A stretch of 64,000 nucleotides of DNA from Microbacterium arabinogalactanolyticum. GTDB taxonomy: Bacteria; Actinomycetota; Actinomycetes; Actinomycetales; Microbacteriaceae. Positions 1-8,686 of this stretch are shown here, piece by piece. The notes below the pieces were generated by a model. The model worked only from the letters and a program-made list of their open reading frames with translations, was not told the origin of the DNA and did not search any database. The translations under genes and the position numbers were made by a program. The stretch covers positions 1-64,000 of the forward strand of contig NZ_BRZC01000001.1 of NCBI RefSeq assembly GCF_030268005.1, given 5' to 3'. Position 1 is the stretch's first letter, and each line of letters opens with the position of its first letter.

Positions 1-81
1 TTCCGAACCCGGAAGCTAAGCCTCACAGCGCCGATGGTACTGCAGGGGGGACCCTGTGGGAGAGTAGGACACCGCCGGACT
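1..81 (+). rRNA. rrf: 5S ribosomal RNA, 3' part
   Basis: The window opens inside a 5S rRNA gene. The conserved CCGAACCCGGAAGCTAAGC loop, the GCGCCGATGGTACTGC helix and the terminal GGGAGAGTAGGACACCGCC segment are all present. The 5' third lies outside the window. This places the end of an rRNA operon just upstream. The exact 3' end (around 80-82) is estimated from the closing helix. Confidence 0.95.
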
Positions 82-90
82 TCTTCTGTG

Positions 91-121
91 AAAGAGCCAC
101 CCATTGCTGGGTGGCTCTTTT
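91..121 (+). terminator. Terminator of the rRNA operon
   Basis: A 12-bp stem (AAGAGCCACCCA pairing with TGGGTGGCTCTT) with a TTGC loop is followed by a short T run. It starts about ten bases after the 5S 3' end. This is a classical intrinsic terminator closing the rRNA operon. Confidence 0.93.
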
Positions 122-192
122 GCGTTAACGCGTCCCGTCGGCGTCGAGCCGCCGGGGAGAGGGACTGCTTCGCAGCCCCACTCCCCGCCGTC

Positions 193-1128
193 TCAACGCG
201 CCGGGATGACGACGTTGAGCGGCTCTTCGCCCGCCAGCATCCGCTCGATCTGGGCGCGCACGAGTCGCGCCATCCGCGGGTTCATCGCGGTGGCCGCACC
301 TCCGTTGTGCGGCGAGATGATCAGGTTCGGCGCCTTCCAGAGCGGATGCCCCTCAGGGAGCGGTTCCTGCTCGAAGACGTCCGACGCCGCACGGATCCTG
401 CCCTCCTGCAGGGCGGGAAGCAGGGCATCCGTGTCGACCAGCGGGCCGCGCCCGACGTTCACCAGCAGGGCGCCGGGCGCCATCCGTGCGATCATGGCTT
501 CGTCGAACAGGTGGTGCGTCTCCGCATTCCCCGGCAGGCTCAGAACGACGATCTCGGCATCCGGTAGCAGCGCAGGCAGCTCATCGATGCCGTGCACGGC
601 GACATCGCCGAGACCCTCGACCTGCTCCCTGCGGGCGCTGCGCGCCAGGGCTGTGATGCTCACCTCGAAGGGCGCCAGGCGCTGGGCGATGGCCTTTCCG
701 ACCCCGCCGATGCCGACCAGCAGCACACGTCGGTCGGCCAGGCTGTCGGCGAAGACCGGTGCCCACTCCCCGCGCTGCTGCGCGGCCGCGAAGCGCGGGA
801 ACTGGCGCTGGGCGGCGATCATCAGCCCCACGGCGAGCTCGGCGGTCGCCGTCTCATGCACGCTCGCCGCATTCGCGAACGGGATGCCTGCGGGTAGGAT
901 CTCGTCGACCCCGTCGTAGCCGATCGACTGGCTCTGCACGAGCCCCACGCTGAGGCCCTCGAGCGCTTCCAGCGAGCCGGTCGAGCCCATGTACGGTGGG
1001 ACGACGATGTCGAGATGGTCCGCCGGGGCCGGAGACCGCATGTCCCAGACCCGAAGGTCGACGTCGGCCGGCACCTCCCCGATGTTCGTGGCAAGACGTT
1101 CGTTGGGCACGGTGACGAGAAGCGGCAT
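193..1128 (-). CDS. D-isomer-specific 2-hydroxyacid dehydrogenase
   Basis: A 311-residue NAD(P)-dependent dehydrogenase of the phosphoglycerate/glyoxylate reductase type, interconverting a 2-hydroxyacid and a 2-oxoacid in the cytosol. A Rossmann motif (GIGGVGKAIAQ) sits mid-protein. The catalytic Arg is in NVGRGPLVD, the Glu in DVFEQEPLP and the His in ISPHNGGA. The frame is open upstream to 1431, but that extension is proline-rich and overlaps the divergent gene, so the ATG at 1128, which gives normal family length, was chosen. The gene is divergent from the first ABC importer across a GntR-type operator, so it probably belongs to that regulon. The substrate is unknown; glycerate/hydroxypyruvate is one guess. 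Confidence 0.85.
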   Translation of the reverse strand: MPLLVTVPNERLATNIGEVPADVDLRVWDMRSPAPADHLDIVVPPYMGSTGSLEALEGLSVGLVQSQSIGYDGVDEILPAGIPFANAASVHETATAELAVGLMIAAQRQFPRFAAAQQRGEWAPVFADSLADRRVLLVGIGGVGKAIAQRLAPFEVSITALARSARREQVEGLGDVAVHGIDELPALLPDAEIVVLSLPGNAETHHLFDEAMIARMAPGALLVNVGRGPLVDTDALLPALQEGRIRAASDVFEQEPLPEGHPLWKAPNLIISPHNGGAATAMNPRMARLVRAQIERMLAGEEPLNVVIPAR

Positions 1129-1191
1129 GGTTCGACGATAGACCCGGCGCCGCAGGACGATCTCGTTATGGTCACGCCCCTTGACTTTTCT

Positions 1192-1211
1192 GTGTTCTGT
1201 ATACAGAATAC
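1192..1211. promoter_or_regulatory. Probable GntR (FCD) operator
   Basis: A perfect 14-bp palindrome TTCTGTATACAGAA (1195-1208), extendable to 1192-1211 with one mismatched pair. It lies between the divergent dehydrogenase and importer genes. CTGTATACAGAATAC recurs exactly at 10351-10365. TGTATACA cores are typical of FCD-family GntR sites, and such a regulator is encoded at 9630-10286. Confidence 0.75.
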
Positions 1212-1267
1212 TAAGCGATCGAATCTGCCGGAATCCCGGCTCTTCCAAGGATGAAAGAGGTGGCGGC

Positions 1268-2584
1268 ATGGCCCGCTCGACGAAACGGAAGTACCTCGCC
1301 GGCATTGCGGTTGCCGCGCTGACTCTGGGCCTCGCCGCGTGCAGCGGTGGCGGAGGCGGAGGCGGCGGCGTCGACTCCGCGGGCAACTCCACGGTCGTCT
1401 GGTCGACCTGGGGCAGCGCCGACGAGCTCACCCGCTACAAGGAGTTCAACGCGGACTTCATGAAGCGGCACCCCGACATCAAGGTCAAGTTCCAGCCCGT
1501 CGCCGGCTACGGCGACTACCACTCCAAGCTGCTCGCGCAGCTGACCAGCAACACGGCCCCCGACGTCTTCTACGTCGGCGACGACATGATCGGCCAGTTC
1601 GTGGCATCCAAGCGCCTGATGCCGCTGAAGTCGCTGATGGAGTCCAAGGACAGCAAGACCAAGGTCGACGACTTCTTCCCGGGCCTGTTCGGCGCCGCCG
1701 AGAACGACGGCGAGATCTACGCCGCCCCCAACGACTCCAACCCCGACGTGCTCTGGTACGACAAGGAGGCGCTGAAGACCGCCGGGATCACCGAGGACCC
1801 GGCCACGCTCGCGGAGAACGGCGAGTGGACCACCGACAAGTACCTCGAGATGAACGCGAAGCTGCACGACAAGAAGCTGACCGGCTCGATGTTCTGGAAC
1901 TACTGGGCCACGCACTGGAGCTGGCTCTCGTCGCAGGGCGTCGCCTCGCCGTACAGCGACAGCGGTGAGTTCGTCGGCAACAAGGACGCCGGCACCGTCG
2001 CCGCCATGAAGCAGCTGGGCGGCCTGTTCCAGGACGGCACCTTCGTGGTCGCCGACACCCTGCCCGACGGCGCGGGCGCCGACAGCGTCTTCGTCACGCA
2101 CAAGGCGGGCTTCTTCGTGCAGGGGCGCTACACGATCGGCACCGTGAAGTCCGCCGGCGTGCAGGACTCCTACGACATCGTCCGCTGGCCCACGCCCGAC
2201 GGCAAGGCCGCGCCCACCGGTGTCGCCACCAGCTTCCTCGCCATCAACGGCAAGACCAAGGTCAAGGATGCGGCCTTCACCTTCTGGACGGAGTTCCTCT
2301 CGGCCGAGGGCCAGATCTTCCGCCTGAAGGGCGGCGGAAACGCCGTGCCGTCGATCAAGGGCGCCGACGAGGTCGTGCTCGAGGACGACTATCCCGCACA
2401 CGCGCAGACCTTCCTCGACATGCGCGACATCGGCTTCGAGGACTACCCCGCCGAGGCGCAGATCCCGGGCCTGCCCGTCGCGATCAGCGAGGAGTTCCAG
2501 AAGCTCTACGAGGGCAAGACCGACGCGCAGCAGAGCCTCGACGCCGTCGCGAAGCTGGTCGAGGATCGGTCGGCGAAGAAGTAG
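1268..2584 (+). CDS. Sugar ABC transporter substrate-binding lipoprotein
   Basis: A 438-residue extracellular solute-binding protein (family 1, maltose-type) that captures a sugar outside the membrane for the two permeases that follow. A basic N-terminus, a hydrophobic stretch and the lipobox LAAC (Cys25) mark it as a lipoprotein, followed by a run of eight glycines as a tether. The ATG at 1268 was chosen because it follows an AAAGAGG ribosome-binding site and begins the signal peptide. It is the first gene of a tight operon (1268-6159) under the 1192 operator. No ATPase gene is present, so a shared MsiK-type ATPase elsewhere is presumed. Confidence 0.92.
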   Translation: MARSTKRKYLAGIAVAALTLGLAACSGGGGGGGGVDSAGNSTVVWSTWGSADELTRYKEFNADFMKRHPDIKVKFQPVAGYGDYHSKLLAQLTSNTAPDVFYVGDDMIGQFVASKRLMPLKSLMESKDSKTKVDDFFPGLFGAAENDGEIYAAPNDSNPDVLWYDKEALKTAGITEDPATLAENGEWTTDKYLEMNAKLHDKKLTGSMFWNYWATHWSWLSSQGVASPYSDSGEFVGNKDAGTVAAMKQLGGLFQDGTFVVADTLPDGAGADSVFVTHKAGFFVQGRYTIGTVKSAGVQDSYDIVRWPTPDGKAAPTGVATSFLAINGKTKVKDAAFTFWTEFLSAEGQIFRLKGGGNAVPSIKGADEVVLEDDYPAHAQTFLDMRDIGFEDYPAEAQIPGLPVAISEEFQKLYEGKTDAQQSLDAVAKLVEDRSAKK

Positions 2585-2585
2585 C

Positions 2586-3551
2586 ATGACTCAGCTCACT
2601 GAGGCGGAGCGGATGCCGCAGGCCACCCCTGCGGCATCCGCCCTTCCGCCATTGCGCAAGGAGGCGGCCTGGCGCCGCCGCGACCGGATGTGGGGCTACG
2701 TCTTCGTCGGGCCGCAGCTCATCGGCATGGGACTGTTCGTCGTGCTGCCGTTCGCCGCGAGCCTCGTGCTGGCGTTCGCGAGCTGGGACGGCCTCGGCGA
2801 GCTGAGCTGGGTCGGCTTCGACAACTTCGTCGACCAGCTGCAGGACCCGCTGCTGGGGCGCTCGATCCTGAACACCCTGCTGATCGCCCTGATCACCGTG
2901 CCGATCGGCCTCGGCCTGGCGGTGGTCGTCGCCGTCGCCCTGGAGCGTCTGAAGACCCGTGCCCTCTACCTGGTGCTGTTCTTCTCGCCGGTGGTGACCG
3001 CCACGGTCGCCATCGCGATGATCTGGCAGCAGATGTTCCGCGTGGACGGGGTGCTCTCCACCACCATCGCGAAGATCTTCCACATCGATCCGCCGAACTG
3101 GCTGCAGGACCCGCGGCTCGCGCTGCTGGCCGTCTGCATCGTGACCATCTGGTCGTCGCTCGGCCTGAACGTCGTGATCTTCCTGGCCGGCCTGCAGAAC
3201 ATCTCGCCCTCGGTGATCGAGGCCGCGCGCATCGACGGCGCCGGCGCAGTGCGCCTGCTGGTCAGCATCCGCCTCCCCCTGCTCTCCCCGATCGTGTTCT
3301 TCTCGTCGGTGATCGCGTTCATCTCGTCGCTGCAGACGTTCGACATCGTCTACGTGCTGGTCTCCGGCGGCGGACCCGACAACGCCACCCGCACGATCGT
3401 CTATCACATCTACGACCTCGGCTTCGGGCGCTTCGAGTTCGGCCCGTCGAGCGCGGCGAGCATCATCCTGCTGGTCCTGACGCTCATCATCACGGCGATC
3501 CAGTTCGCCGCCCAGAAGAAGTTCGTGCACTACGAGGACGATCCCGCATGA
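2586..3551 (+). CDS. Sugar ABC transporter permease, MalF type
   Basis: A 321-residue inner-membrane permease with about six transmembrane helices after a hydrophilic N-terminus of about 35 residues. The cytoplasmic EAA loop is clear (EAARIDGAGAVRLLVSIRLP). The start ATG lies one base after the stop of the binding-protein gene, and its stop overlaps the next start (ATGA), so translation is probably coupled. It forms the importer channel with the product of 3548-4489. Confidence 0.92.
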   Translation: MTQLTEAERMPQATPAASALPPLRKEAAWRRRDRMWGYVFVGPQLIGMGLFVVLPFAASLVLAFASWDGLGELSWVGFDNFVDQLQDPLLGRSILNTLLIALITVPIGLGLAVVVAVALERLKTRALYLVLFFSPVVTATVAIAMIWQQMFRVDGVLSTTIAKIFHIDPPNWLQDPRLALLAVCIVTIWSSLGLNVVIFLAGLQNISPSVIEAARIDGAGAVRLLVSIRLPLLSPIVFFSSVIAFISSLQTFDIVYVLVSGGGPDNATRTIVYHIYDLGFGRFEFGPSSAASIILLVLTLIITAIQFAAQKKFVHYEDDPA

Positions 3552-4489
3552 GCGCCACCGCCACTCCCCGCCTGACCGACGGAGGCCGCGCACCCGCGAC
3601 CGACTCGACGATCGCCATCGTCGCGCCCGGATCGAAGCCGCGTCGCCCCGGCGGCGCCGGCCGCCGCCGCGCCGGGGCGGTTGTGCTGCACGTGCTGCTG
3701 ATCCTCGCGGGCATCTCCATGGTGTTCCCGTTCATCTGGATGCTGCTGACCTCGCTGAAGACGCTGCCGCAGCTGCTGCAGAATCCGCTCGAGTTCCTGC
3801 CCAACCCCTGGACGGTCAAGAACTACACGGATGCCTGGGAGGCCGTGCCCTTCGGGCAGGCGTATCTGAACAGTGCGTACATCACGCTGCTCGTCGTGGT
3901 CGGCACGCTCATCACGGCGTCGATGGCAGGCTACGCGTTCGCGCGCATCAAGTTCAGGGGCAGCAGGGTGCTGTTCATCGTGTTCCTCGCGACGCAGATG
4001 ATCCCCGCCCAGGTGACGCTGATCCCGTTCTACCTGCTCATGTCGAACCTGGGCTGGGTCGACTCGCACCTGGCGCTGATCGTGCCCGGGATGATCGCGA
4101 ACCCGTTCGCGGTGTTCCTCATGCGCCAGTTCGTGCTGTCGCTGCCGAAGGAGCTCGAGGAGGCCGCGCTCGTGGACGGCGCCGGTCGTCTGCGCATCTT
4201 CTTCAGCGTGGTGCTGCCGAACCTGCGCCCCGGCCTGGCGGCACTGGCGATCATCACCTCGCTGGGTGTCTGGAACGCCTTCCTGTTCCCGCTCGTGCTG
4301 CTGAACTCGCCCGACCTGTTCACGGTCCCGCTGCTGCTCACCTCGTTCGAGAGCCAGCATGGGTCGATCAACTACGGCATGGTGATGGCGGCATCCGCGA
4401 TCGCGACGGTACCGATGCTGATCGTGTTCGTGATCGGGCAGCGCAAGATCCTCAACAGCATGGCGGCGTCGGGGCTGGGAGGTCGGTGA
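3548..4489 (+). CDS. Sugar ABC transporter permease, MalG type
   Basis: A 313-residue permease with six predicted membrane helices and an EAA loop (LEEAALVDGAGRLRIFFS). Its start ATG overlaps the stop of the MalF-type gene (ATGA); the longer upstream open frame is a shadow. An arginine/proline-rich cytoplasmic N-tail of about 40 residues precedes the first helix. It is the partner subunit of the 2586-3551 permease in a CUT1 carbohydrate importer. Confidence 0.92.
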   Translation: MSATATPRLTDGGRAPATDSTIAIVAPGSKPRRPGGAGRRRAGAVVLHVLLILAGISMVFPFIWMLLTSLKTLPQLLQNPLEFLPNPWTVKNYTDAWEAVPFGQAYLNSAYITLLVVVGTLITASMAGYAFARIKFRGSRVLFIVFLATQMIPAQVTLIPFYLLMSNLGWVDSHLALIVPGMIANPFAVFLMRQFVLSLPKELEEAALVDGAGRLRIFFSVVLPNLRPGLAALAIITSLGVWNAFLFPLVLLNSPDLFTVPLLLTSFESQHGSINYGMVMAASAIATVPMLIVFVIGQRKILNSMAASGLGGR

Positions 4490-6159
4490 TGGCGGATGCT
4501 GTGACGGATGCCGCTGAGCTCGCCGCCCTCGCCGGGCGCCACCTCGACCTGGTGACCGCGCCGTTCACCCTGCCGCGCTCCCGCGTGCTGGTGTTCCGGG
4601 CAGAGGACGGCGAGGGCGTGCGCGTGCACACCTCCGAGTACGAGAAGCGGCTCAGCGCCTGCCGGGTGCTGGATGCGGTCGTCGTGACGGATGCCGCCGG
4701 GCAGGCGCTCCCGGTGACCGACGTGCTTCCGCACCGCATCGCCTTCGGACGGATCCCCGGCGATGCGTCGGCCACGCTGACCTTCGACGGCTCCGGTGCG
4801 CTGAGCATCGCCGGCGTCGAAGGCGTGCGCGTCACGCTGAATCATCCGGATGGCCGGGAGGAGCAGCATCCGCTCTCCGGAACGGGGATCCGCATCCGCG
4901 TGGCCCCCGACCGCTCCGTCACCGTCGAAGCCGGCGATCACCCGGCCGCGCTCGCCGCCTGCGAGCGGGAGTGGCTGGACTGGTTCGCGAACTGCCCGCG
5001 GGTGCGTGACGACCTGCAGCAGATGGCGGCCTTCTGCTGGTGGGTGCTCGGCGCGAACATCGTCGAACTCCCCTCGCTGGGCGATGCCCGTGCGGTGGTG
5101 CCGTCGAAGATCGGCTACGTGGGTCTGTGGCAGTGGGACGCCTACTTCATCGCCGTCGGCCTCCGGCACGGCGACCCGGAGCTCGCTCGCGAGCAGCTCG
5201 AGATCGCGTTCCGCTTCCCGAGCTCCGACGGCCAGCTGCCCGACGTGGTGCACGAGCAGGGGATCCTGGCCACCAGCGACGATCTGCCCGAGAGCGACCG
5301 GGCCAACCTGCGGCGGGCGGGCTCGCAGATCGCCGATCCCTCCAAGCCGGTCCCGCTGACCAAGCCGCCGCTGGCGGCCTGGGCGCTGCGCAAGGTGCTC
5401 GAGGCCGAGGACTCCCCGGAGTGGGCCCGCGAGCAGCTGCAGCGCGTGATCCGCTCCCAGGACTGGTGGTTCGCCGGCTCCGATCTGGACGGCGACGGGA
5501 TGCCGGAGTACGGGCATCCGTACTCCTCCGGTCTGGACGACAGTCCGATCTTCGACGGCCCGATCCCCACGGCCGCCCCCGATCTCGGCGCGTACCTCGT
5601 GTGCCAGGACCGCGAGATCGCAGGCCTGCTGGGACGGTACGAGCCCGATGCGGAGACGACGCGCTTCCTCGAGCGCGCCGAGCGCACGCAGGGACTGCTG
5701 GACGAGATGTGGGATGCCGCGACCGGACGCTTCCTCGCTCGGGGCGCAGGGGAGCAGATCCGCTCCGACACGGTCGTCGGCCTGATGCCGCTGCGCACCG
5801 GGACGCTGCAGCCGGGTATCCGCGACGCGCTCCGCGCCGCCGTCGATGATCCTGCGCGCTACGCACTGGAGTGGGGACTGCCGACGGTCGCAGCATCCGA
5901 TCCCGACTTCTCGCCGGAGCGCATGTGGCGCGGTCCGATCTGGATCAACACCAGCGCTCTCGTCGCTGAGGGCCTCGAGGCGTCCGGGTATCCGGAACGG
6001 GCGCGCGAGCTGCGCGAGCAGACCGTGCGCCTCGTCGTGCACGGCGGCGGACCGCACGAGTACTACAACCCGCACACCGGCATGAAGGCCGAGCGCGCGA
6101 CCACCGCCTTCGGCTGGTCGGCGGCGCTGTTCATCGACCTCGCCGTCGCGCTCAGCTGA
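4489..6159 (+). CDS. GH63-like (alpha/alpha)6 glycoside hydrolase
   Basis: A 556-residue cytosolic enzyme without a signal peptide. After an N-terminal beta-rich region of about 150 residues comes an (alpha/alpha)6 barrel of the GH63/MGH1-like type. Likely catalytic residues are Asp217 in LWQWDAYF and Glu524 in GGPHEYYNP; FGWSAALF near the C-terminus is also typical. Family members hydrolyse alpha-glucosides, trehalose-like sugars, or mannosyl- and glucosylglycerate. It starts at ATG 4489 (GTG 4486 possible), overlapping the stop of the permease gene, so it probably cleaves the sugar brought in by that importer. The substrate cannot be assigned from sequence alone. Confidence 0.78.
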   Translation: MADAVTDAAELAALAGRHLDLVTAPFTLPRSRVLVFRAEDGEGVRVHTSEYEKRLSACRVLDAVVVTDAAGQALPVTDVLPHRIAFGRIPGDASATLTFDGSGALSIAGVEGVRVTLNHPDGREEQHPLSGTGIRIRVAPDRSVTVEAGDHPAALAACEREWLDWFANCPRVRDDLQQMAAFCWWVLGANIVELPSLGDARAVVPSKIGYVGLWQWDAYFIAVGLRHGDPELAREQLEIAFRFPSSDGQLPDVVHEQGILATSDDLPESDRANLRRAGSQIADPSKPVPLTKPPLAAWALRKVLEAEDSPEWAREQLQRVIRSQDWWFAGSDLDGDGMPEYGHPYSSGLDDSPIFDGPIPTAAPDLGAYLVCQDREIAGLLGRYEPDAETTRFLERAERTQGLLDEMWDAATGRFLARGAGEQIRSDTVVGLMPLRTGTLQPGIRDALRAAVDDPARYALEWGLPTVAASDPDFSPERMWRGPIWINTSALVAEGLEASGYPERARELREQTVRLVVHGGGPHEYYNPHTGMKAERATTAFGWSAALFIDLAVALS

Positions 6160-6185
6160 CCCGGCCCGCGGTCCGGCTCCACTCC

Positions 6186-6252
6186 GGGGGCCGACACGCC
6201 AGATCACGGACGTTTCCCGCGAAACCGTCCGACATCTGGCGCGTCGGCCCCC
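6186..6252. terminator. Long hairpin between operons, probable terminator
   Basis: Arms of 19 nt (6186-6204 and 6234-6252) pair with a single G-U position around a 29-nt loop. The loop holds a second stem (GTTTC/GAAAC). It lies 26 bp after the glycosidase stop and is followed by CCTTTCC. It probably terminates the upstream operon, though so regular a palindrome could also be a dispersed repeat. Confidence 0.65.
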
Positions 6253-6309
6253 TTTCCGTGCGCGCCCGGCTCGGGCGTCCATCCTGGTGTTATCGTCACC
6301 ATCCGTGTA

Positions 6310-6324
6310 CTGTATTCAATATCC
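6310..6324. promoter_or_regulatory. Degenerate GntR-like site before second importer
   Basis: CTGTATTCAATATCC matches CTGTATACAGAATAC (at 1197 and 10351) at 11 of 15 positions. It lies 28 bp before the second binding-protein gene. Co-regulation by the GntR at 9630 is an inference and weaker than for the two near-perfect sites. Confidence 0.4.
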
Positions 6325-6351
6325 AATTTGGTGTGTGACGAGGAGGTCATG

Positions 6352-7668
6352 ATGAAGCGACGCGGTATGTGGGCTGCCGCCGTCACGGCGACGGCAGCGC
6401 TGGCCCTGTCTGGCTGCGCTTTCGGCGGTGGTGCGCCGGCCGGCGCGGGCGGCGATCTGAAGAAGGACGGGGCCGCCACCGGCGAGATCACCATCTGGTC
6501 GTGGGATGTCGCGGCCACCGCGCTCAAGCGGCTCGGGGCGGACTACGAGAAGGCCCACAAGGGCACCAAGATCACCGTCGTCGACATCGGCTACGACAAC
6601 GCGTACGACAAGATCTCCGTCGGACTGCAGGCCGGCACGGGCCTGCCTGACGTCATCACGCTCGAGACCGACAAGAACCAGAGCTACATCACGCAGTTCC
6701 CGAAGGGCTTCACCGACCTCACGCCGGTGCTCGGCGACGAGAAGGCGGACTTCGACCCGTTCAAGTGGGACACCGGCACCGACAAGGACGGCGCGCTGCG
6801 CATGGCGCCGTGGGACTCCGGCACGGTCGGCCTGTTCTACCGCACCGACTACTTCGAGGCCGCGGGCATCGACCCGGCATCCGTGAAGACCTGGGACGAT
6901 CTCGTCGCCGCAGGCGAGACCATCAAGGCGAAGACCGGCCACACGCTGCTCACCGCCGATCTGTCCTCGGGCGGACCGTTCTCGATGATGCTGCAGCAGC
7001 AGGGTCAGGGGCTGTTCGACGAGAACGGCGACATCGCCGTCAGCAGCCCCGCGGCCGTGCAGACCCTCGCGCTTCTGCAGACCATGCAGCAGAAGGGCCT
7101 GATCAAGAACGCCAAGGGCTGGGATGCCAGTGTCACCAGCGCCAAGGACGGCGACTCCGCCGTCACGCCCGAGGCGGTCTGGTGGATCGGCACCCTCGAG
7201 GGCGAGGCGCCCGAGCTGTCCGGGAAGTACGCCGTGCGCGACCTGCCGGTCTTCGCCGACGGCGGTGCCCCCACGTCCAACAACGGCGGATCCGGCATGG
7301 CGATCCCCGCGCAGGCGAAGAACCCGCAGCTCGCGGCCGACTTCATGGCGTTCGTGCTCGCGAACACCGACAACCAGGCGAGCATGATGAAGGACGAGGG
7401 CCTGTTCCCAGCGTACCTGCCGGCGCTGAAGTCCGACTACTTCCAGCAGTCCAGCGACTACTTCAGCGGCCAGAAGGTGTTCCAGACGTTCGCCGAACTG
7501 ACGCCGAAGATCCCCTCGATCACGTTCACATCCGACCAGTCGGTCGCCGCCGATGCGGTGTCCAACGCGGTCGCGGCAGCCGTGCTGAACGGCGAGGACC
7601 CCAAGAAGGCGCTCGACGACGCGGCGAAGCAGATCGCGAACTCGACCGGTCGGAAGATCGCCGGCTGA
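6352..7668 (+). CDS. Sugar ABC transporter substrate-binding lipoprotein
   Basis: A 438-residue family-1 solute-binding protein. The signal peptide ends in the lipobox LSGC (Cys22) followed by a Gly/Ala-rich tether. Of the two adjacent ATGs (6349, 6352), 6352 was preferred because AGGAGG ends at 6346 and leaves a 5-nt spacing. It heads a three-gene importer operon (6352-9576). It is clearly divergent from the binding protein at 1268, so it probably recognises a different sugar or oligosaccharide. No ATPase is encoded locally. Confidence 0.92.
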   Translation: MKRRGMWAAAVTATAALALSGCAFGGGAPAGAGGDLKKDGAATGEITIWSWDVAATALKRLGADYEKAHKGTKITVVDIGYDNAYDKISVGLQAGTGLPDVITLETDKNQSYITQFPKGFTDLTPVLGDEKADFDPFKWDTGTDKDGALRMAPWDSGTVGLFYRTDYFEAAGIDPASVKTWDDLVAAGETIKAKTGHTLLTADLSSGGPFSMMLQQQGQGLFDENGDIAVSSPAAVQTLALLQTMQQKGLIKNAKGWDASVTSAKDGDSAVTPEAVWWIGTLEGEAPELSGKYAVRDLPVFADGGAPTSNNGGSGMAIPAQAKNPQLAADFMAFVLANTDNQASMMKDEGLFPAYLPALKSDYFQQSSDYFSGQKVFQTFAELTPKIPSITFTSDQSVAADAVSNAVAAAVLNGEDPKKALDDAAKQIANSTGRKIAG

Positions 7669-7669
7669 C

Positions 7670-8686
7670 ATGTCCCTCGACAGCACCACCCGGGGTCGCG
7701 GCGCACGCCGTCGCGGCCCCGGCGCCGGGCCGGATGCCGGTGCCATGGATGCCGCGGCATCCGCCGCCGCGGCATCCGCGCCCGCAGCATCCGGAGTCCC
7801 GACCGCTTCACGATCCGGGCGGCGCTTCGCCAACCGGATGCAGCGCCCCGGCATGTGGTTCGCGCTGCCGGCGGCGGCGCTGCTGCTGATCTTCTTCGCG
7901 TATCCGCTCGCCGTCTCGCTGCTGCAGAGCTTCTTCAAGACCTCCGGCGGCGTCTCGACATTCGTCGGCTTCGACCAGTACGCGCGGATGCTGCGCGACC
8001 CGCTCATCCTGAAGAGCCTGGGCAACGCCCTGCTGATCCTGGTGGTGCAGGTCCCGATCATGATCGCGCTCGCGGTGGGGCTGGCGTATCTGCTCAACCG
8101 GGCCTGGCTGCGCTTCCGCTCCGGCTTCCGCCTGATCACCTTCCTGCCGGCGATCACCACACTCGTGGCGTACTCGGTGGTGTTCCGCGTGATCATGACC
8201 ACCGACGGCGGTCTGCTCAACCAGGCGCTCGCCGTGTTCGGGGTGGCGCCCATCGACTGGCTCAACAACGAGCTATGGGCGCGTGTGGCCGTGATCGCCT
8301 CGATCACCTGGCGCTGGACGGGCTACAACATGGTCATCATCCTGGCGGGCCTGCAGGCCATCCCGCAGGAGCTGTACGAGGCCGCCCGGATCGACGGCGC
8401 AGGCCGATGGCAGACCTTCTGGCACGTGGTCGTCCCGCAGCTGCGGCCGGTGCTGATCTTCACGAGCGTGACGTCCACCATCGGGGCGCTGCAGCTGTTC
8501 GACGAGAACTTCATCCTGACCGGTGGCGGTCCCAACAACGCCACGCTCACCCCCGTGCTGTACCTGTACAAGATCGGGTTCCAGCAGTTCGACTTCGGCT
8601 ACGCCAGCGCGATCGCCTGGATGCTCGTCATCCTCACCGCGATCATCGCCGCCGTGCAGTTCCGCATCATGAGGGAGAAGCCGTGA
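7670..8686 (+). CDS. Sugar ABC transporter permease, MalF type
   Basis: A 338-residue membrane permease. The first 60 residues are hydrophilic and rich in Ala/Ser/Arg, with repeated gcggcatcc words in the DNA. About six helices follow, with the EAA loop EAARIDGAGRWQTFWHVVVP. The start ATG lies one base after the preceding stop codon and its stop overlaps the following GTG. It is half of the channel for the second carbohydrate importer. Confidence 0.92.
   Translation: MSLDSTTRGRGARRRGPGAGPDAGAMDAAASAAAASAPAASGVPTASRSGRRFANRMQRPGMWFALPAAALLLIFFAYPLAVSLLQSFFKTSGGVSTFVGFDQYARMLRDPLILKSLGNALLILVVQVPIMIALAVGLAYLLNRAWLRFRSGFRLITFLPAITTLVAYSVVFRVIMTTDGGLLNQALAVFGVAPIDWLNNELWARVAVIASITWRWTGYNMVIILAGLQAIPQELYEAARIDGAGRWQTFWHVVVPQLRPVLIFTSVTSTIGALQLFDENFILTGGGPNNATLTPVLYLYKIGFQQFDFGYASAIAWMLVILTAIIAAVQFRIMREKP

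Noticed and set aside
4372..6282. Long open frame on the minus strand opposite the GH63-like gene (636 codons)
   Set aside because: It is antisense to a well-supported glycosidase gene, has arginine/histidine-rich low-complexity translation and matches no family; long antisense frames are expected at this GC content.
6316..8307. 663-codon minus-strand frame opposite the second importer
   Set aside because: It is antisense to a binding-protein and permease gene that both have clear signatures; its translation is rich in Arg and Gly without domains.
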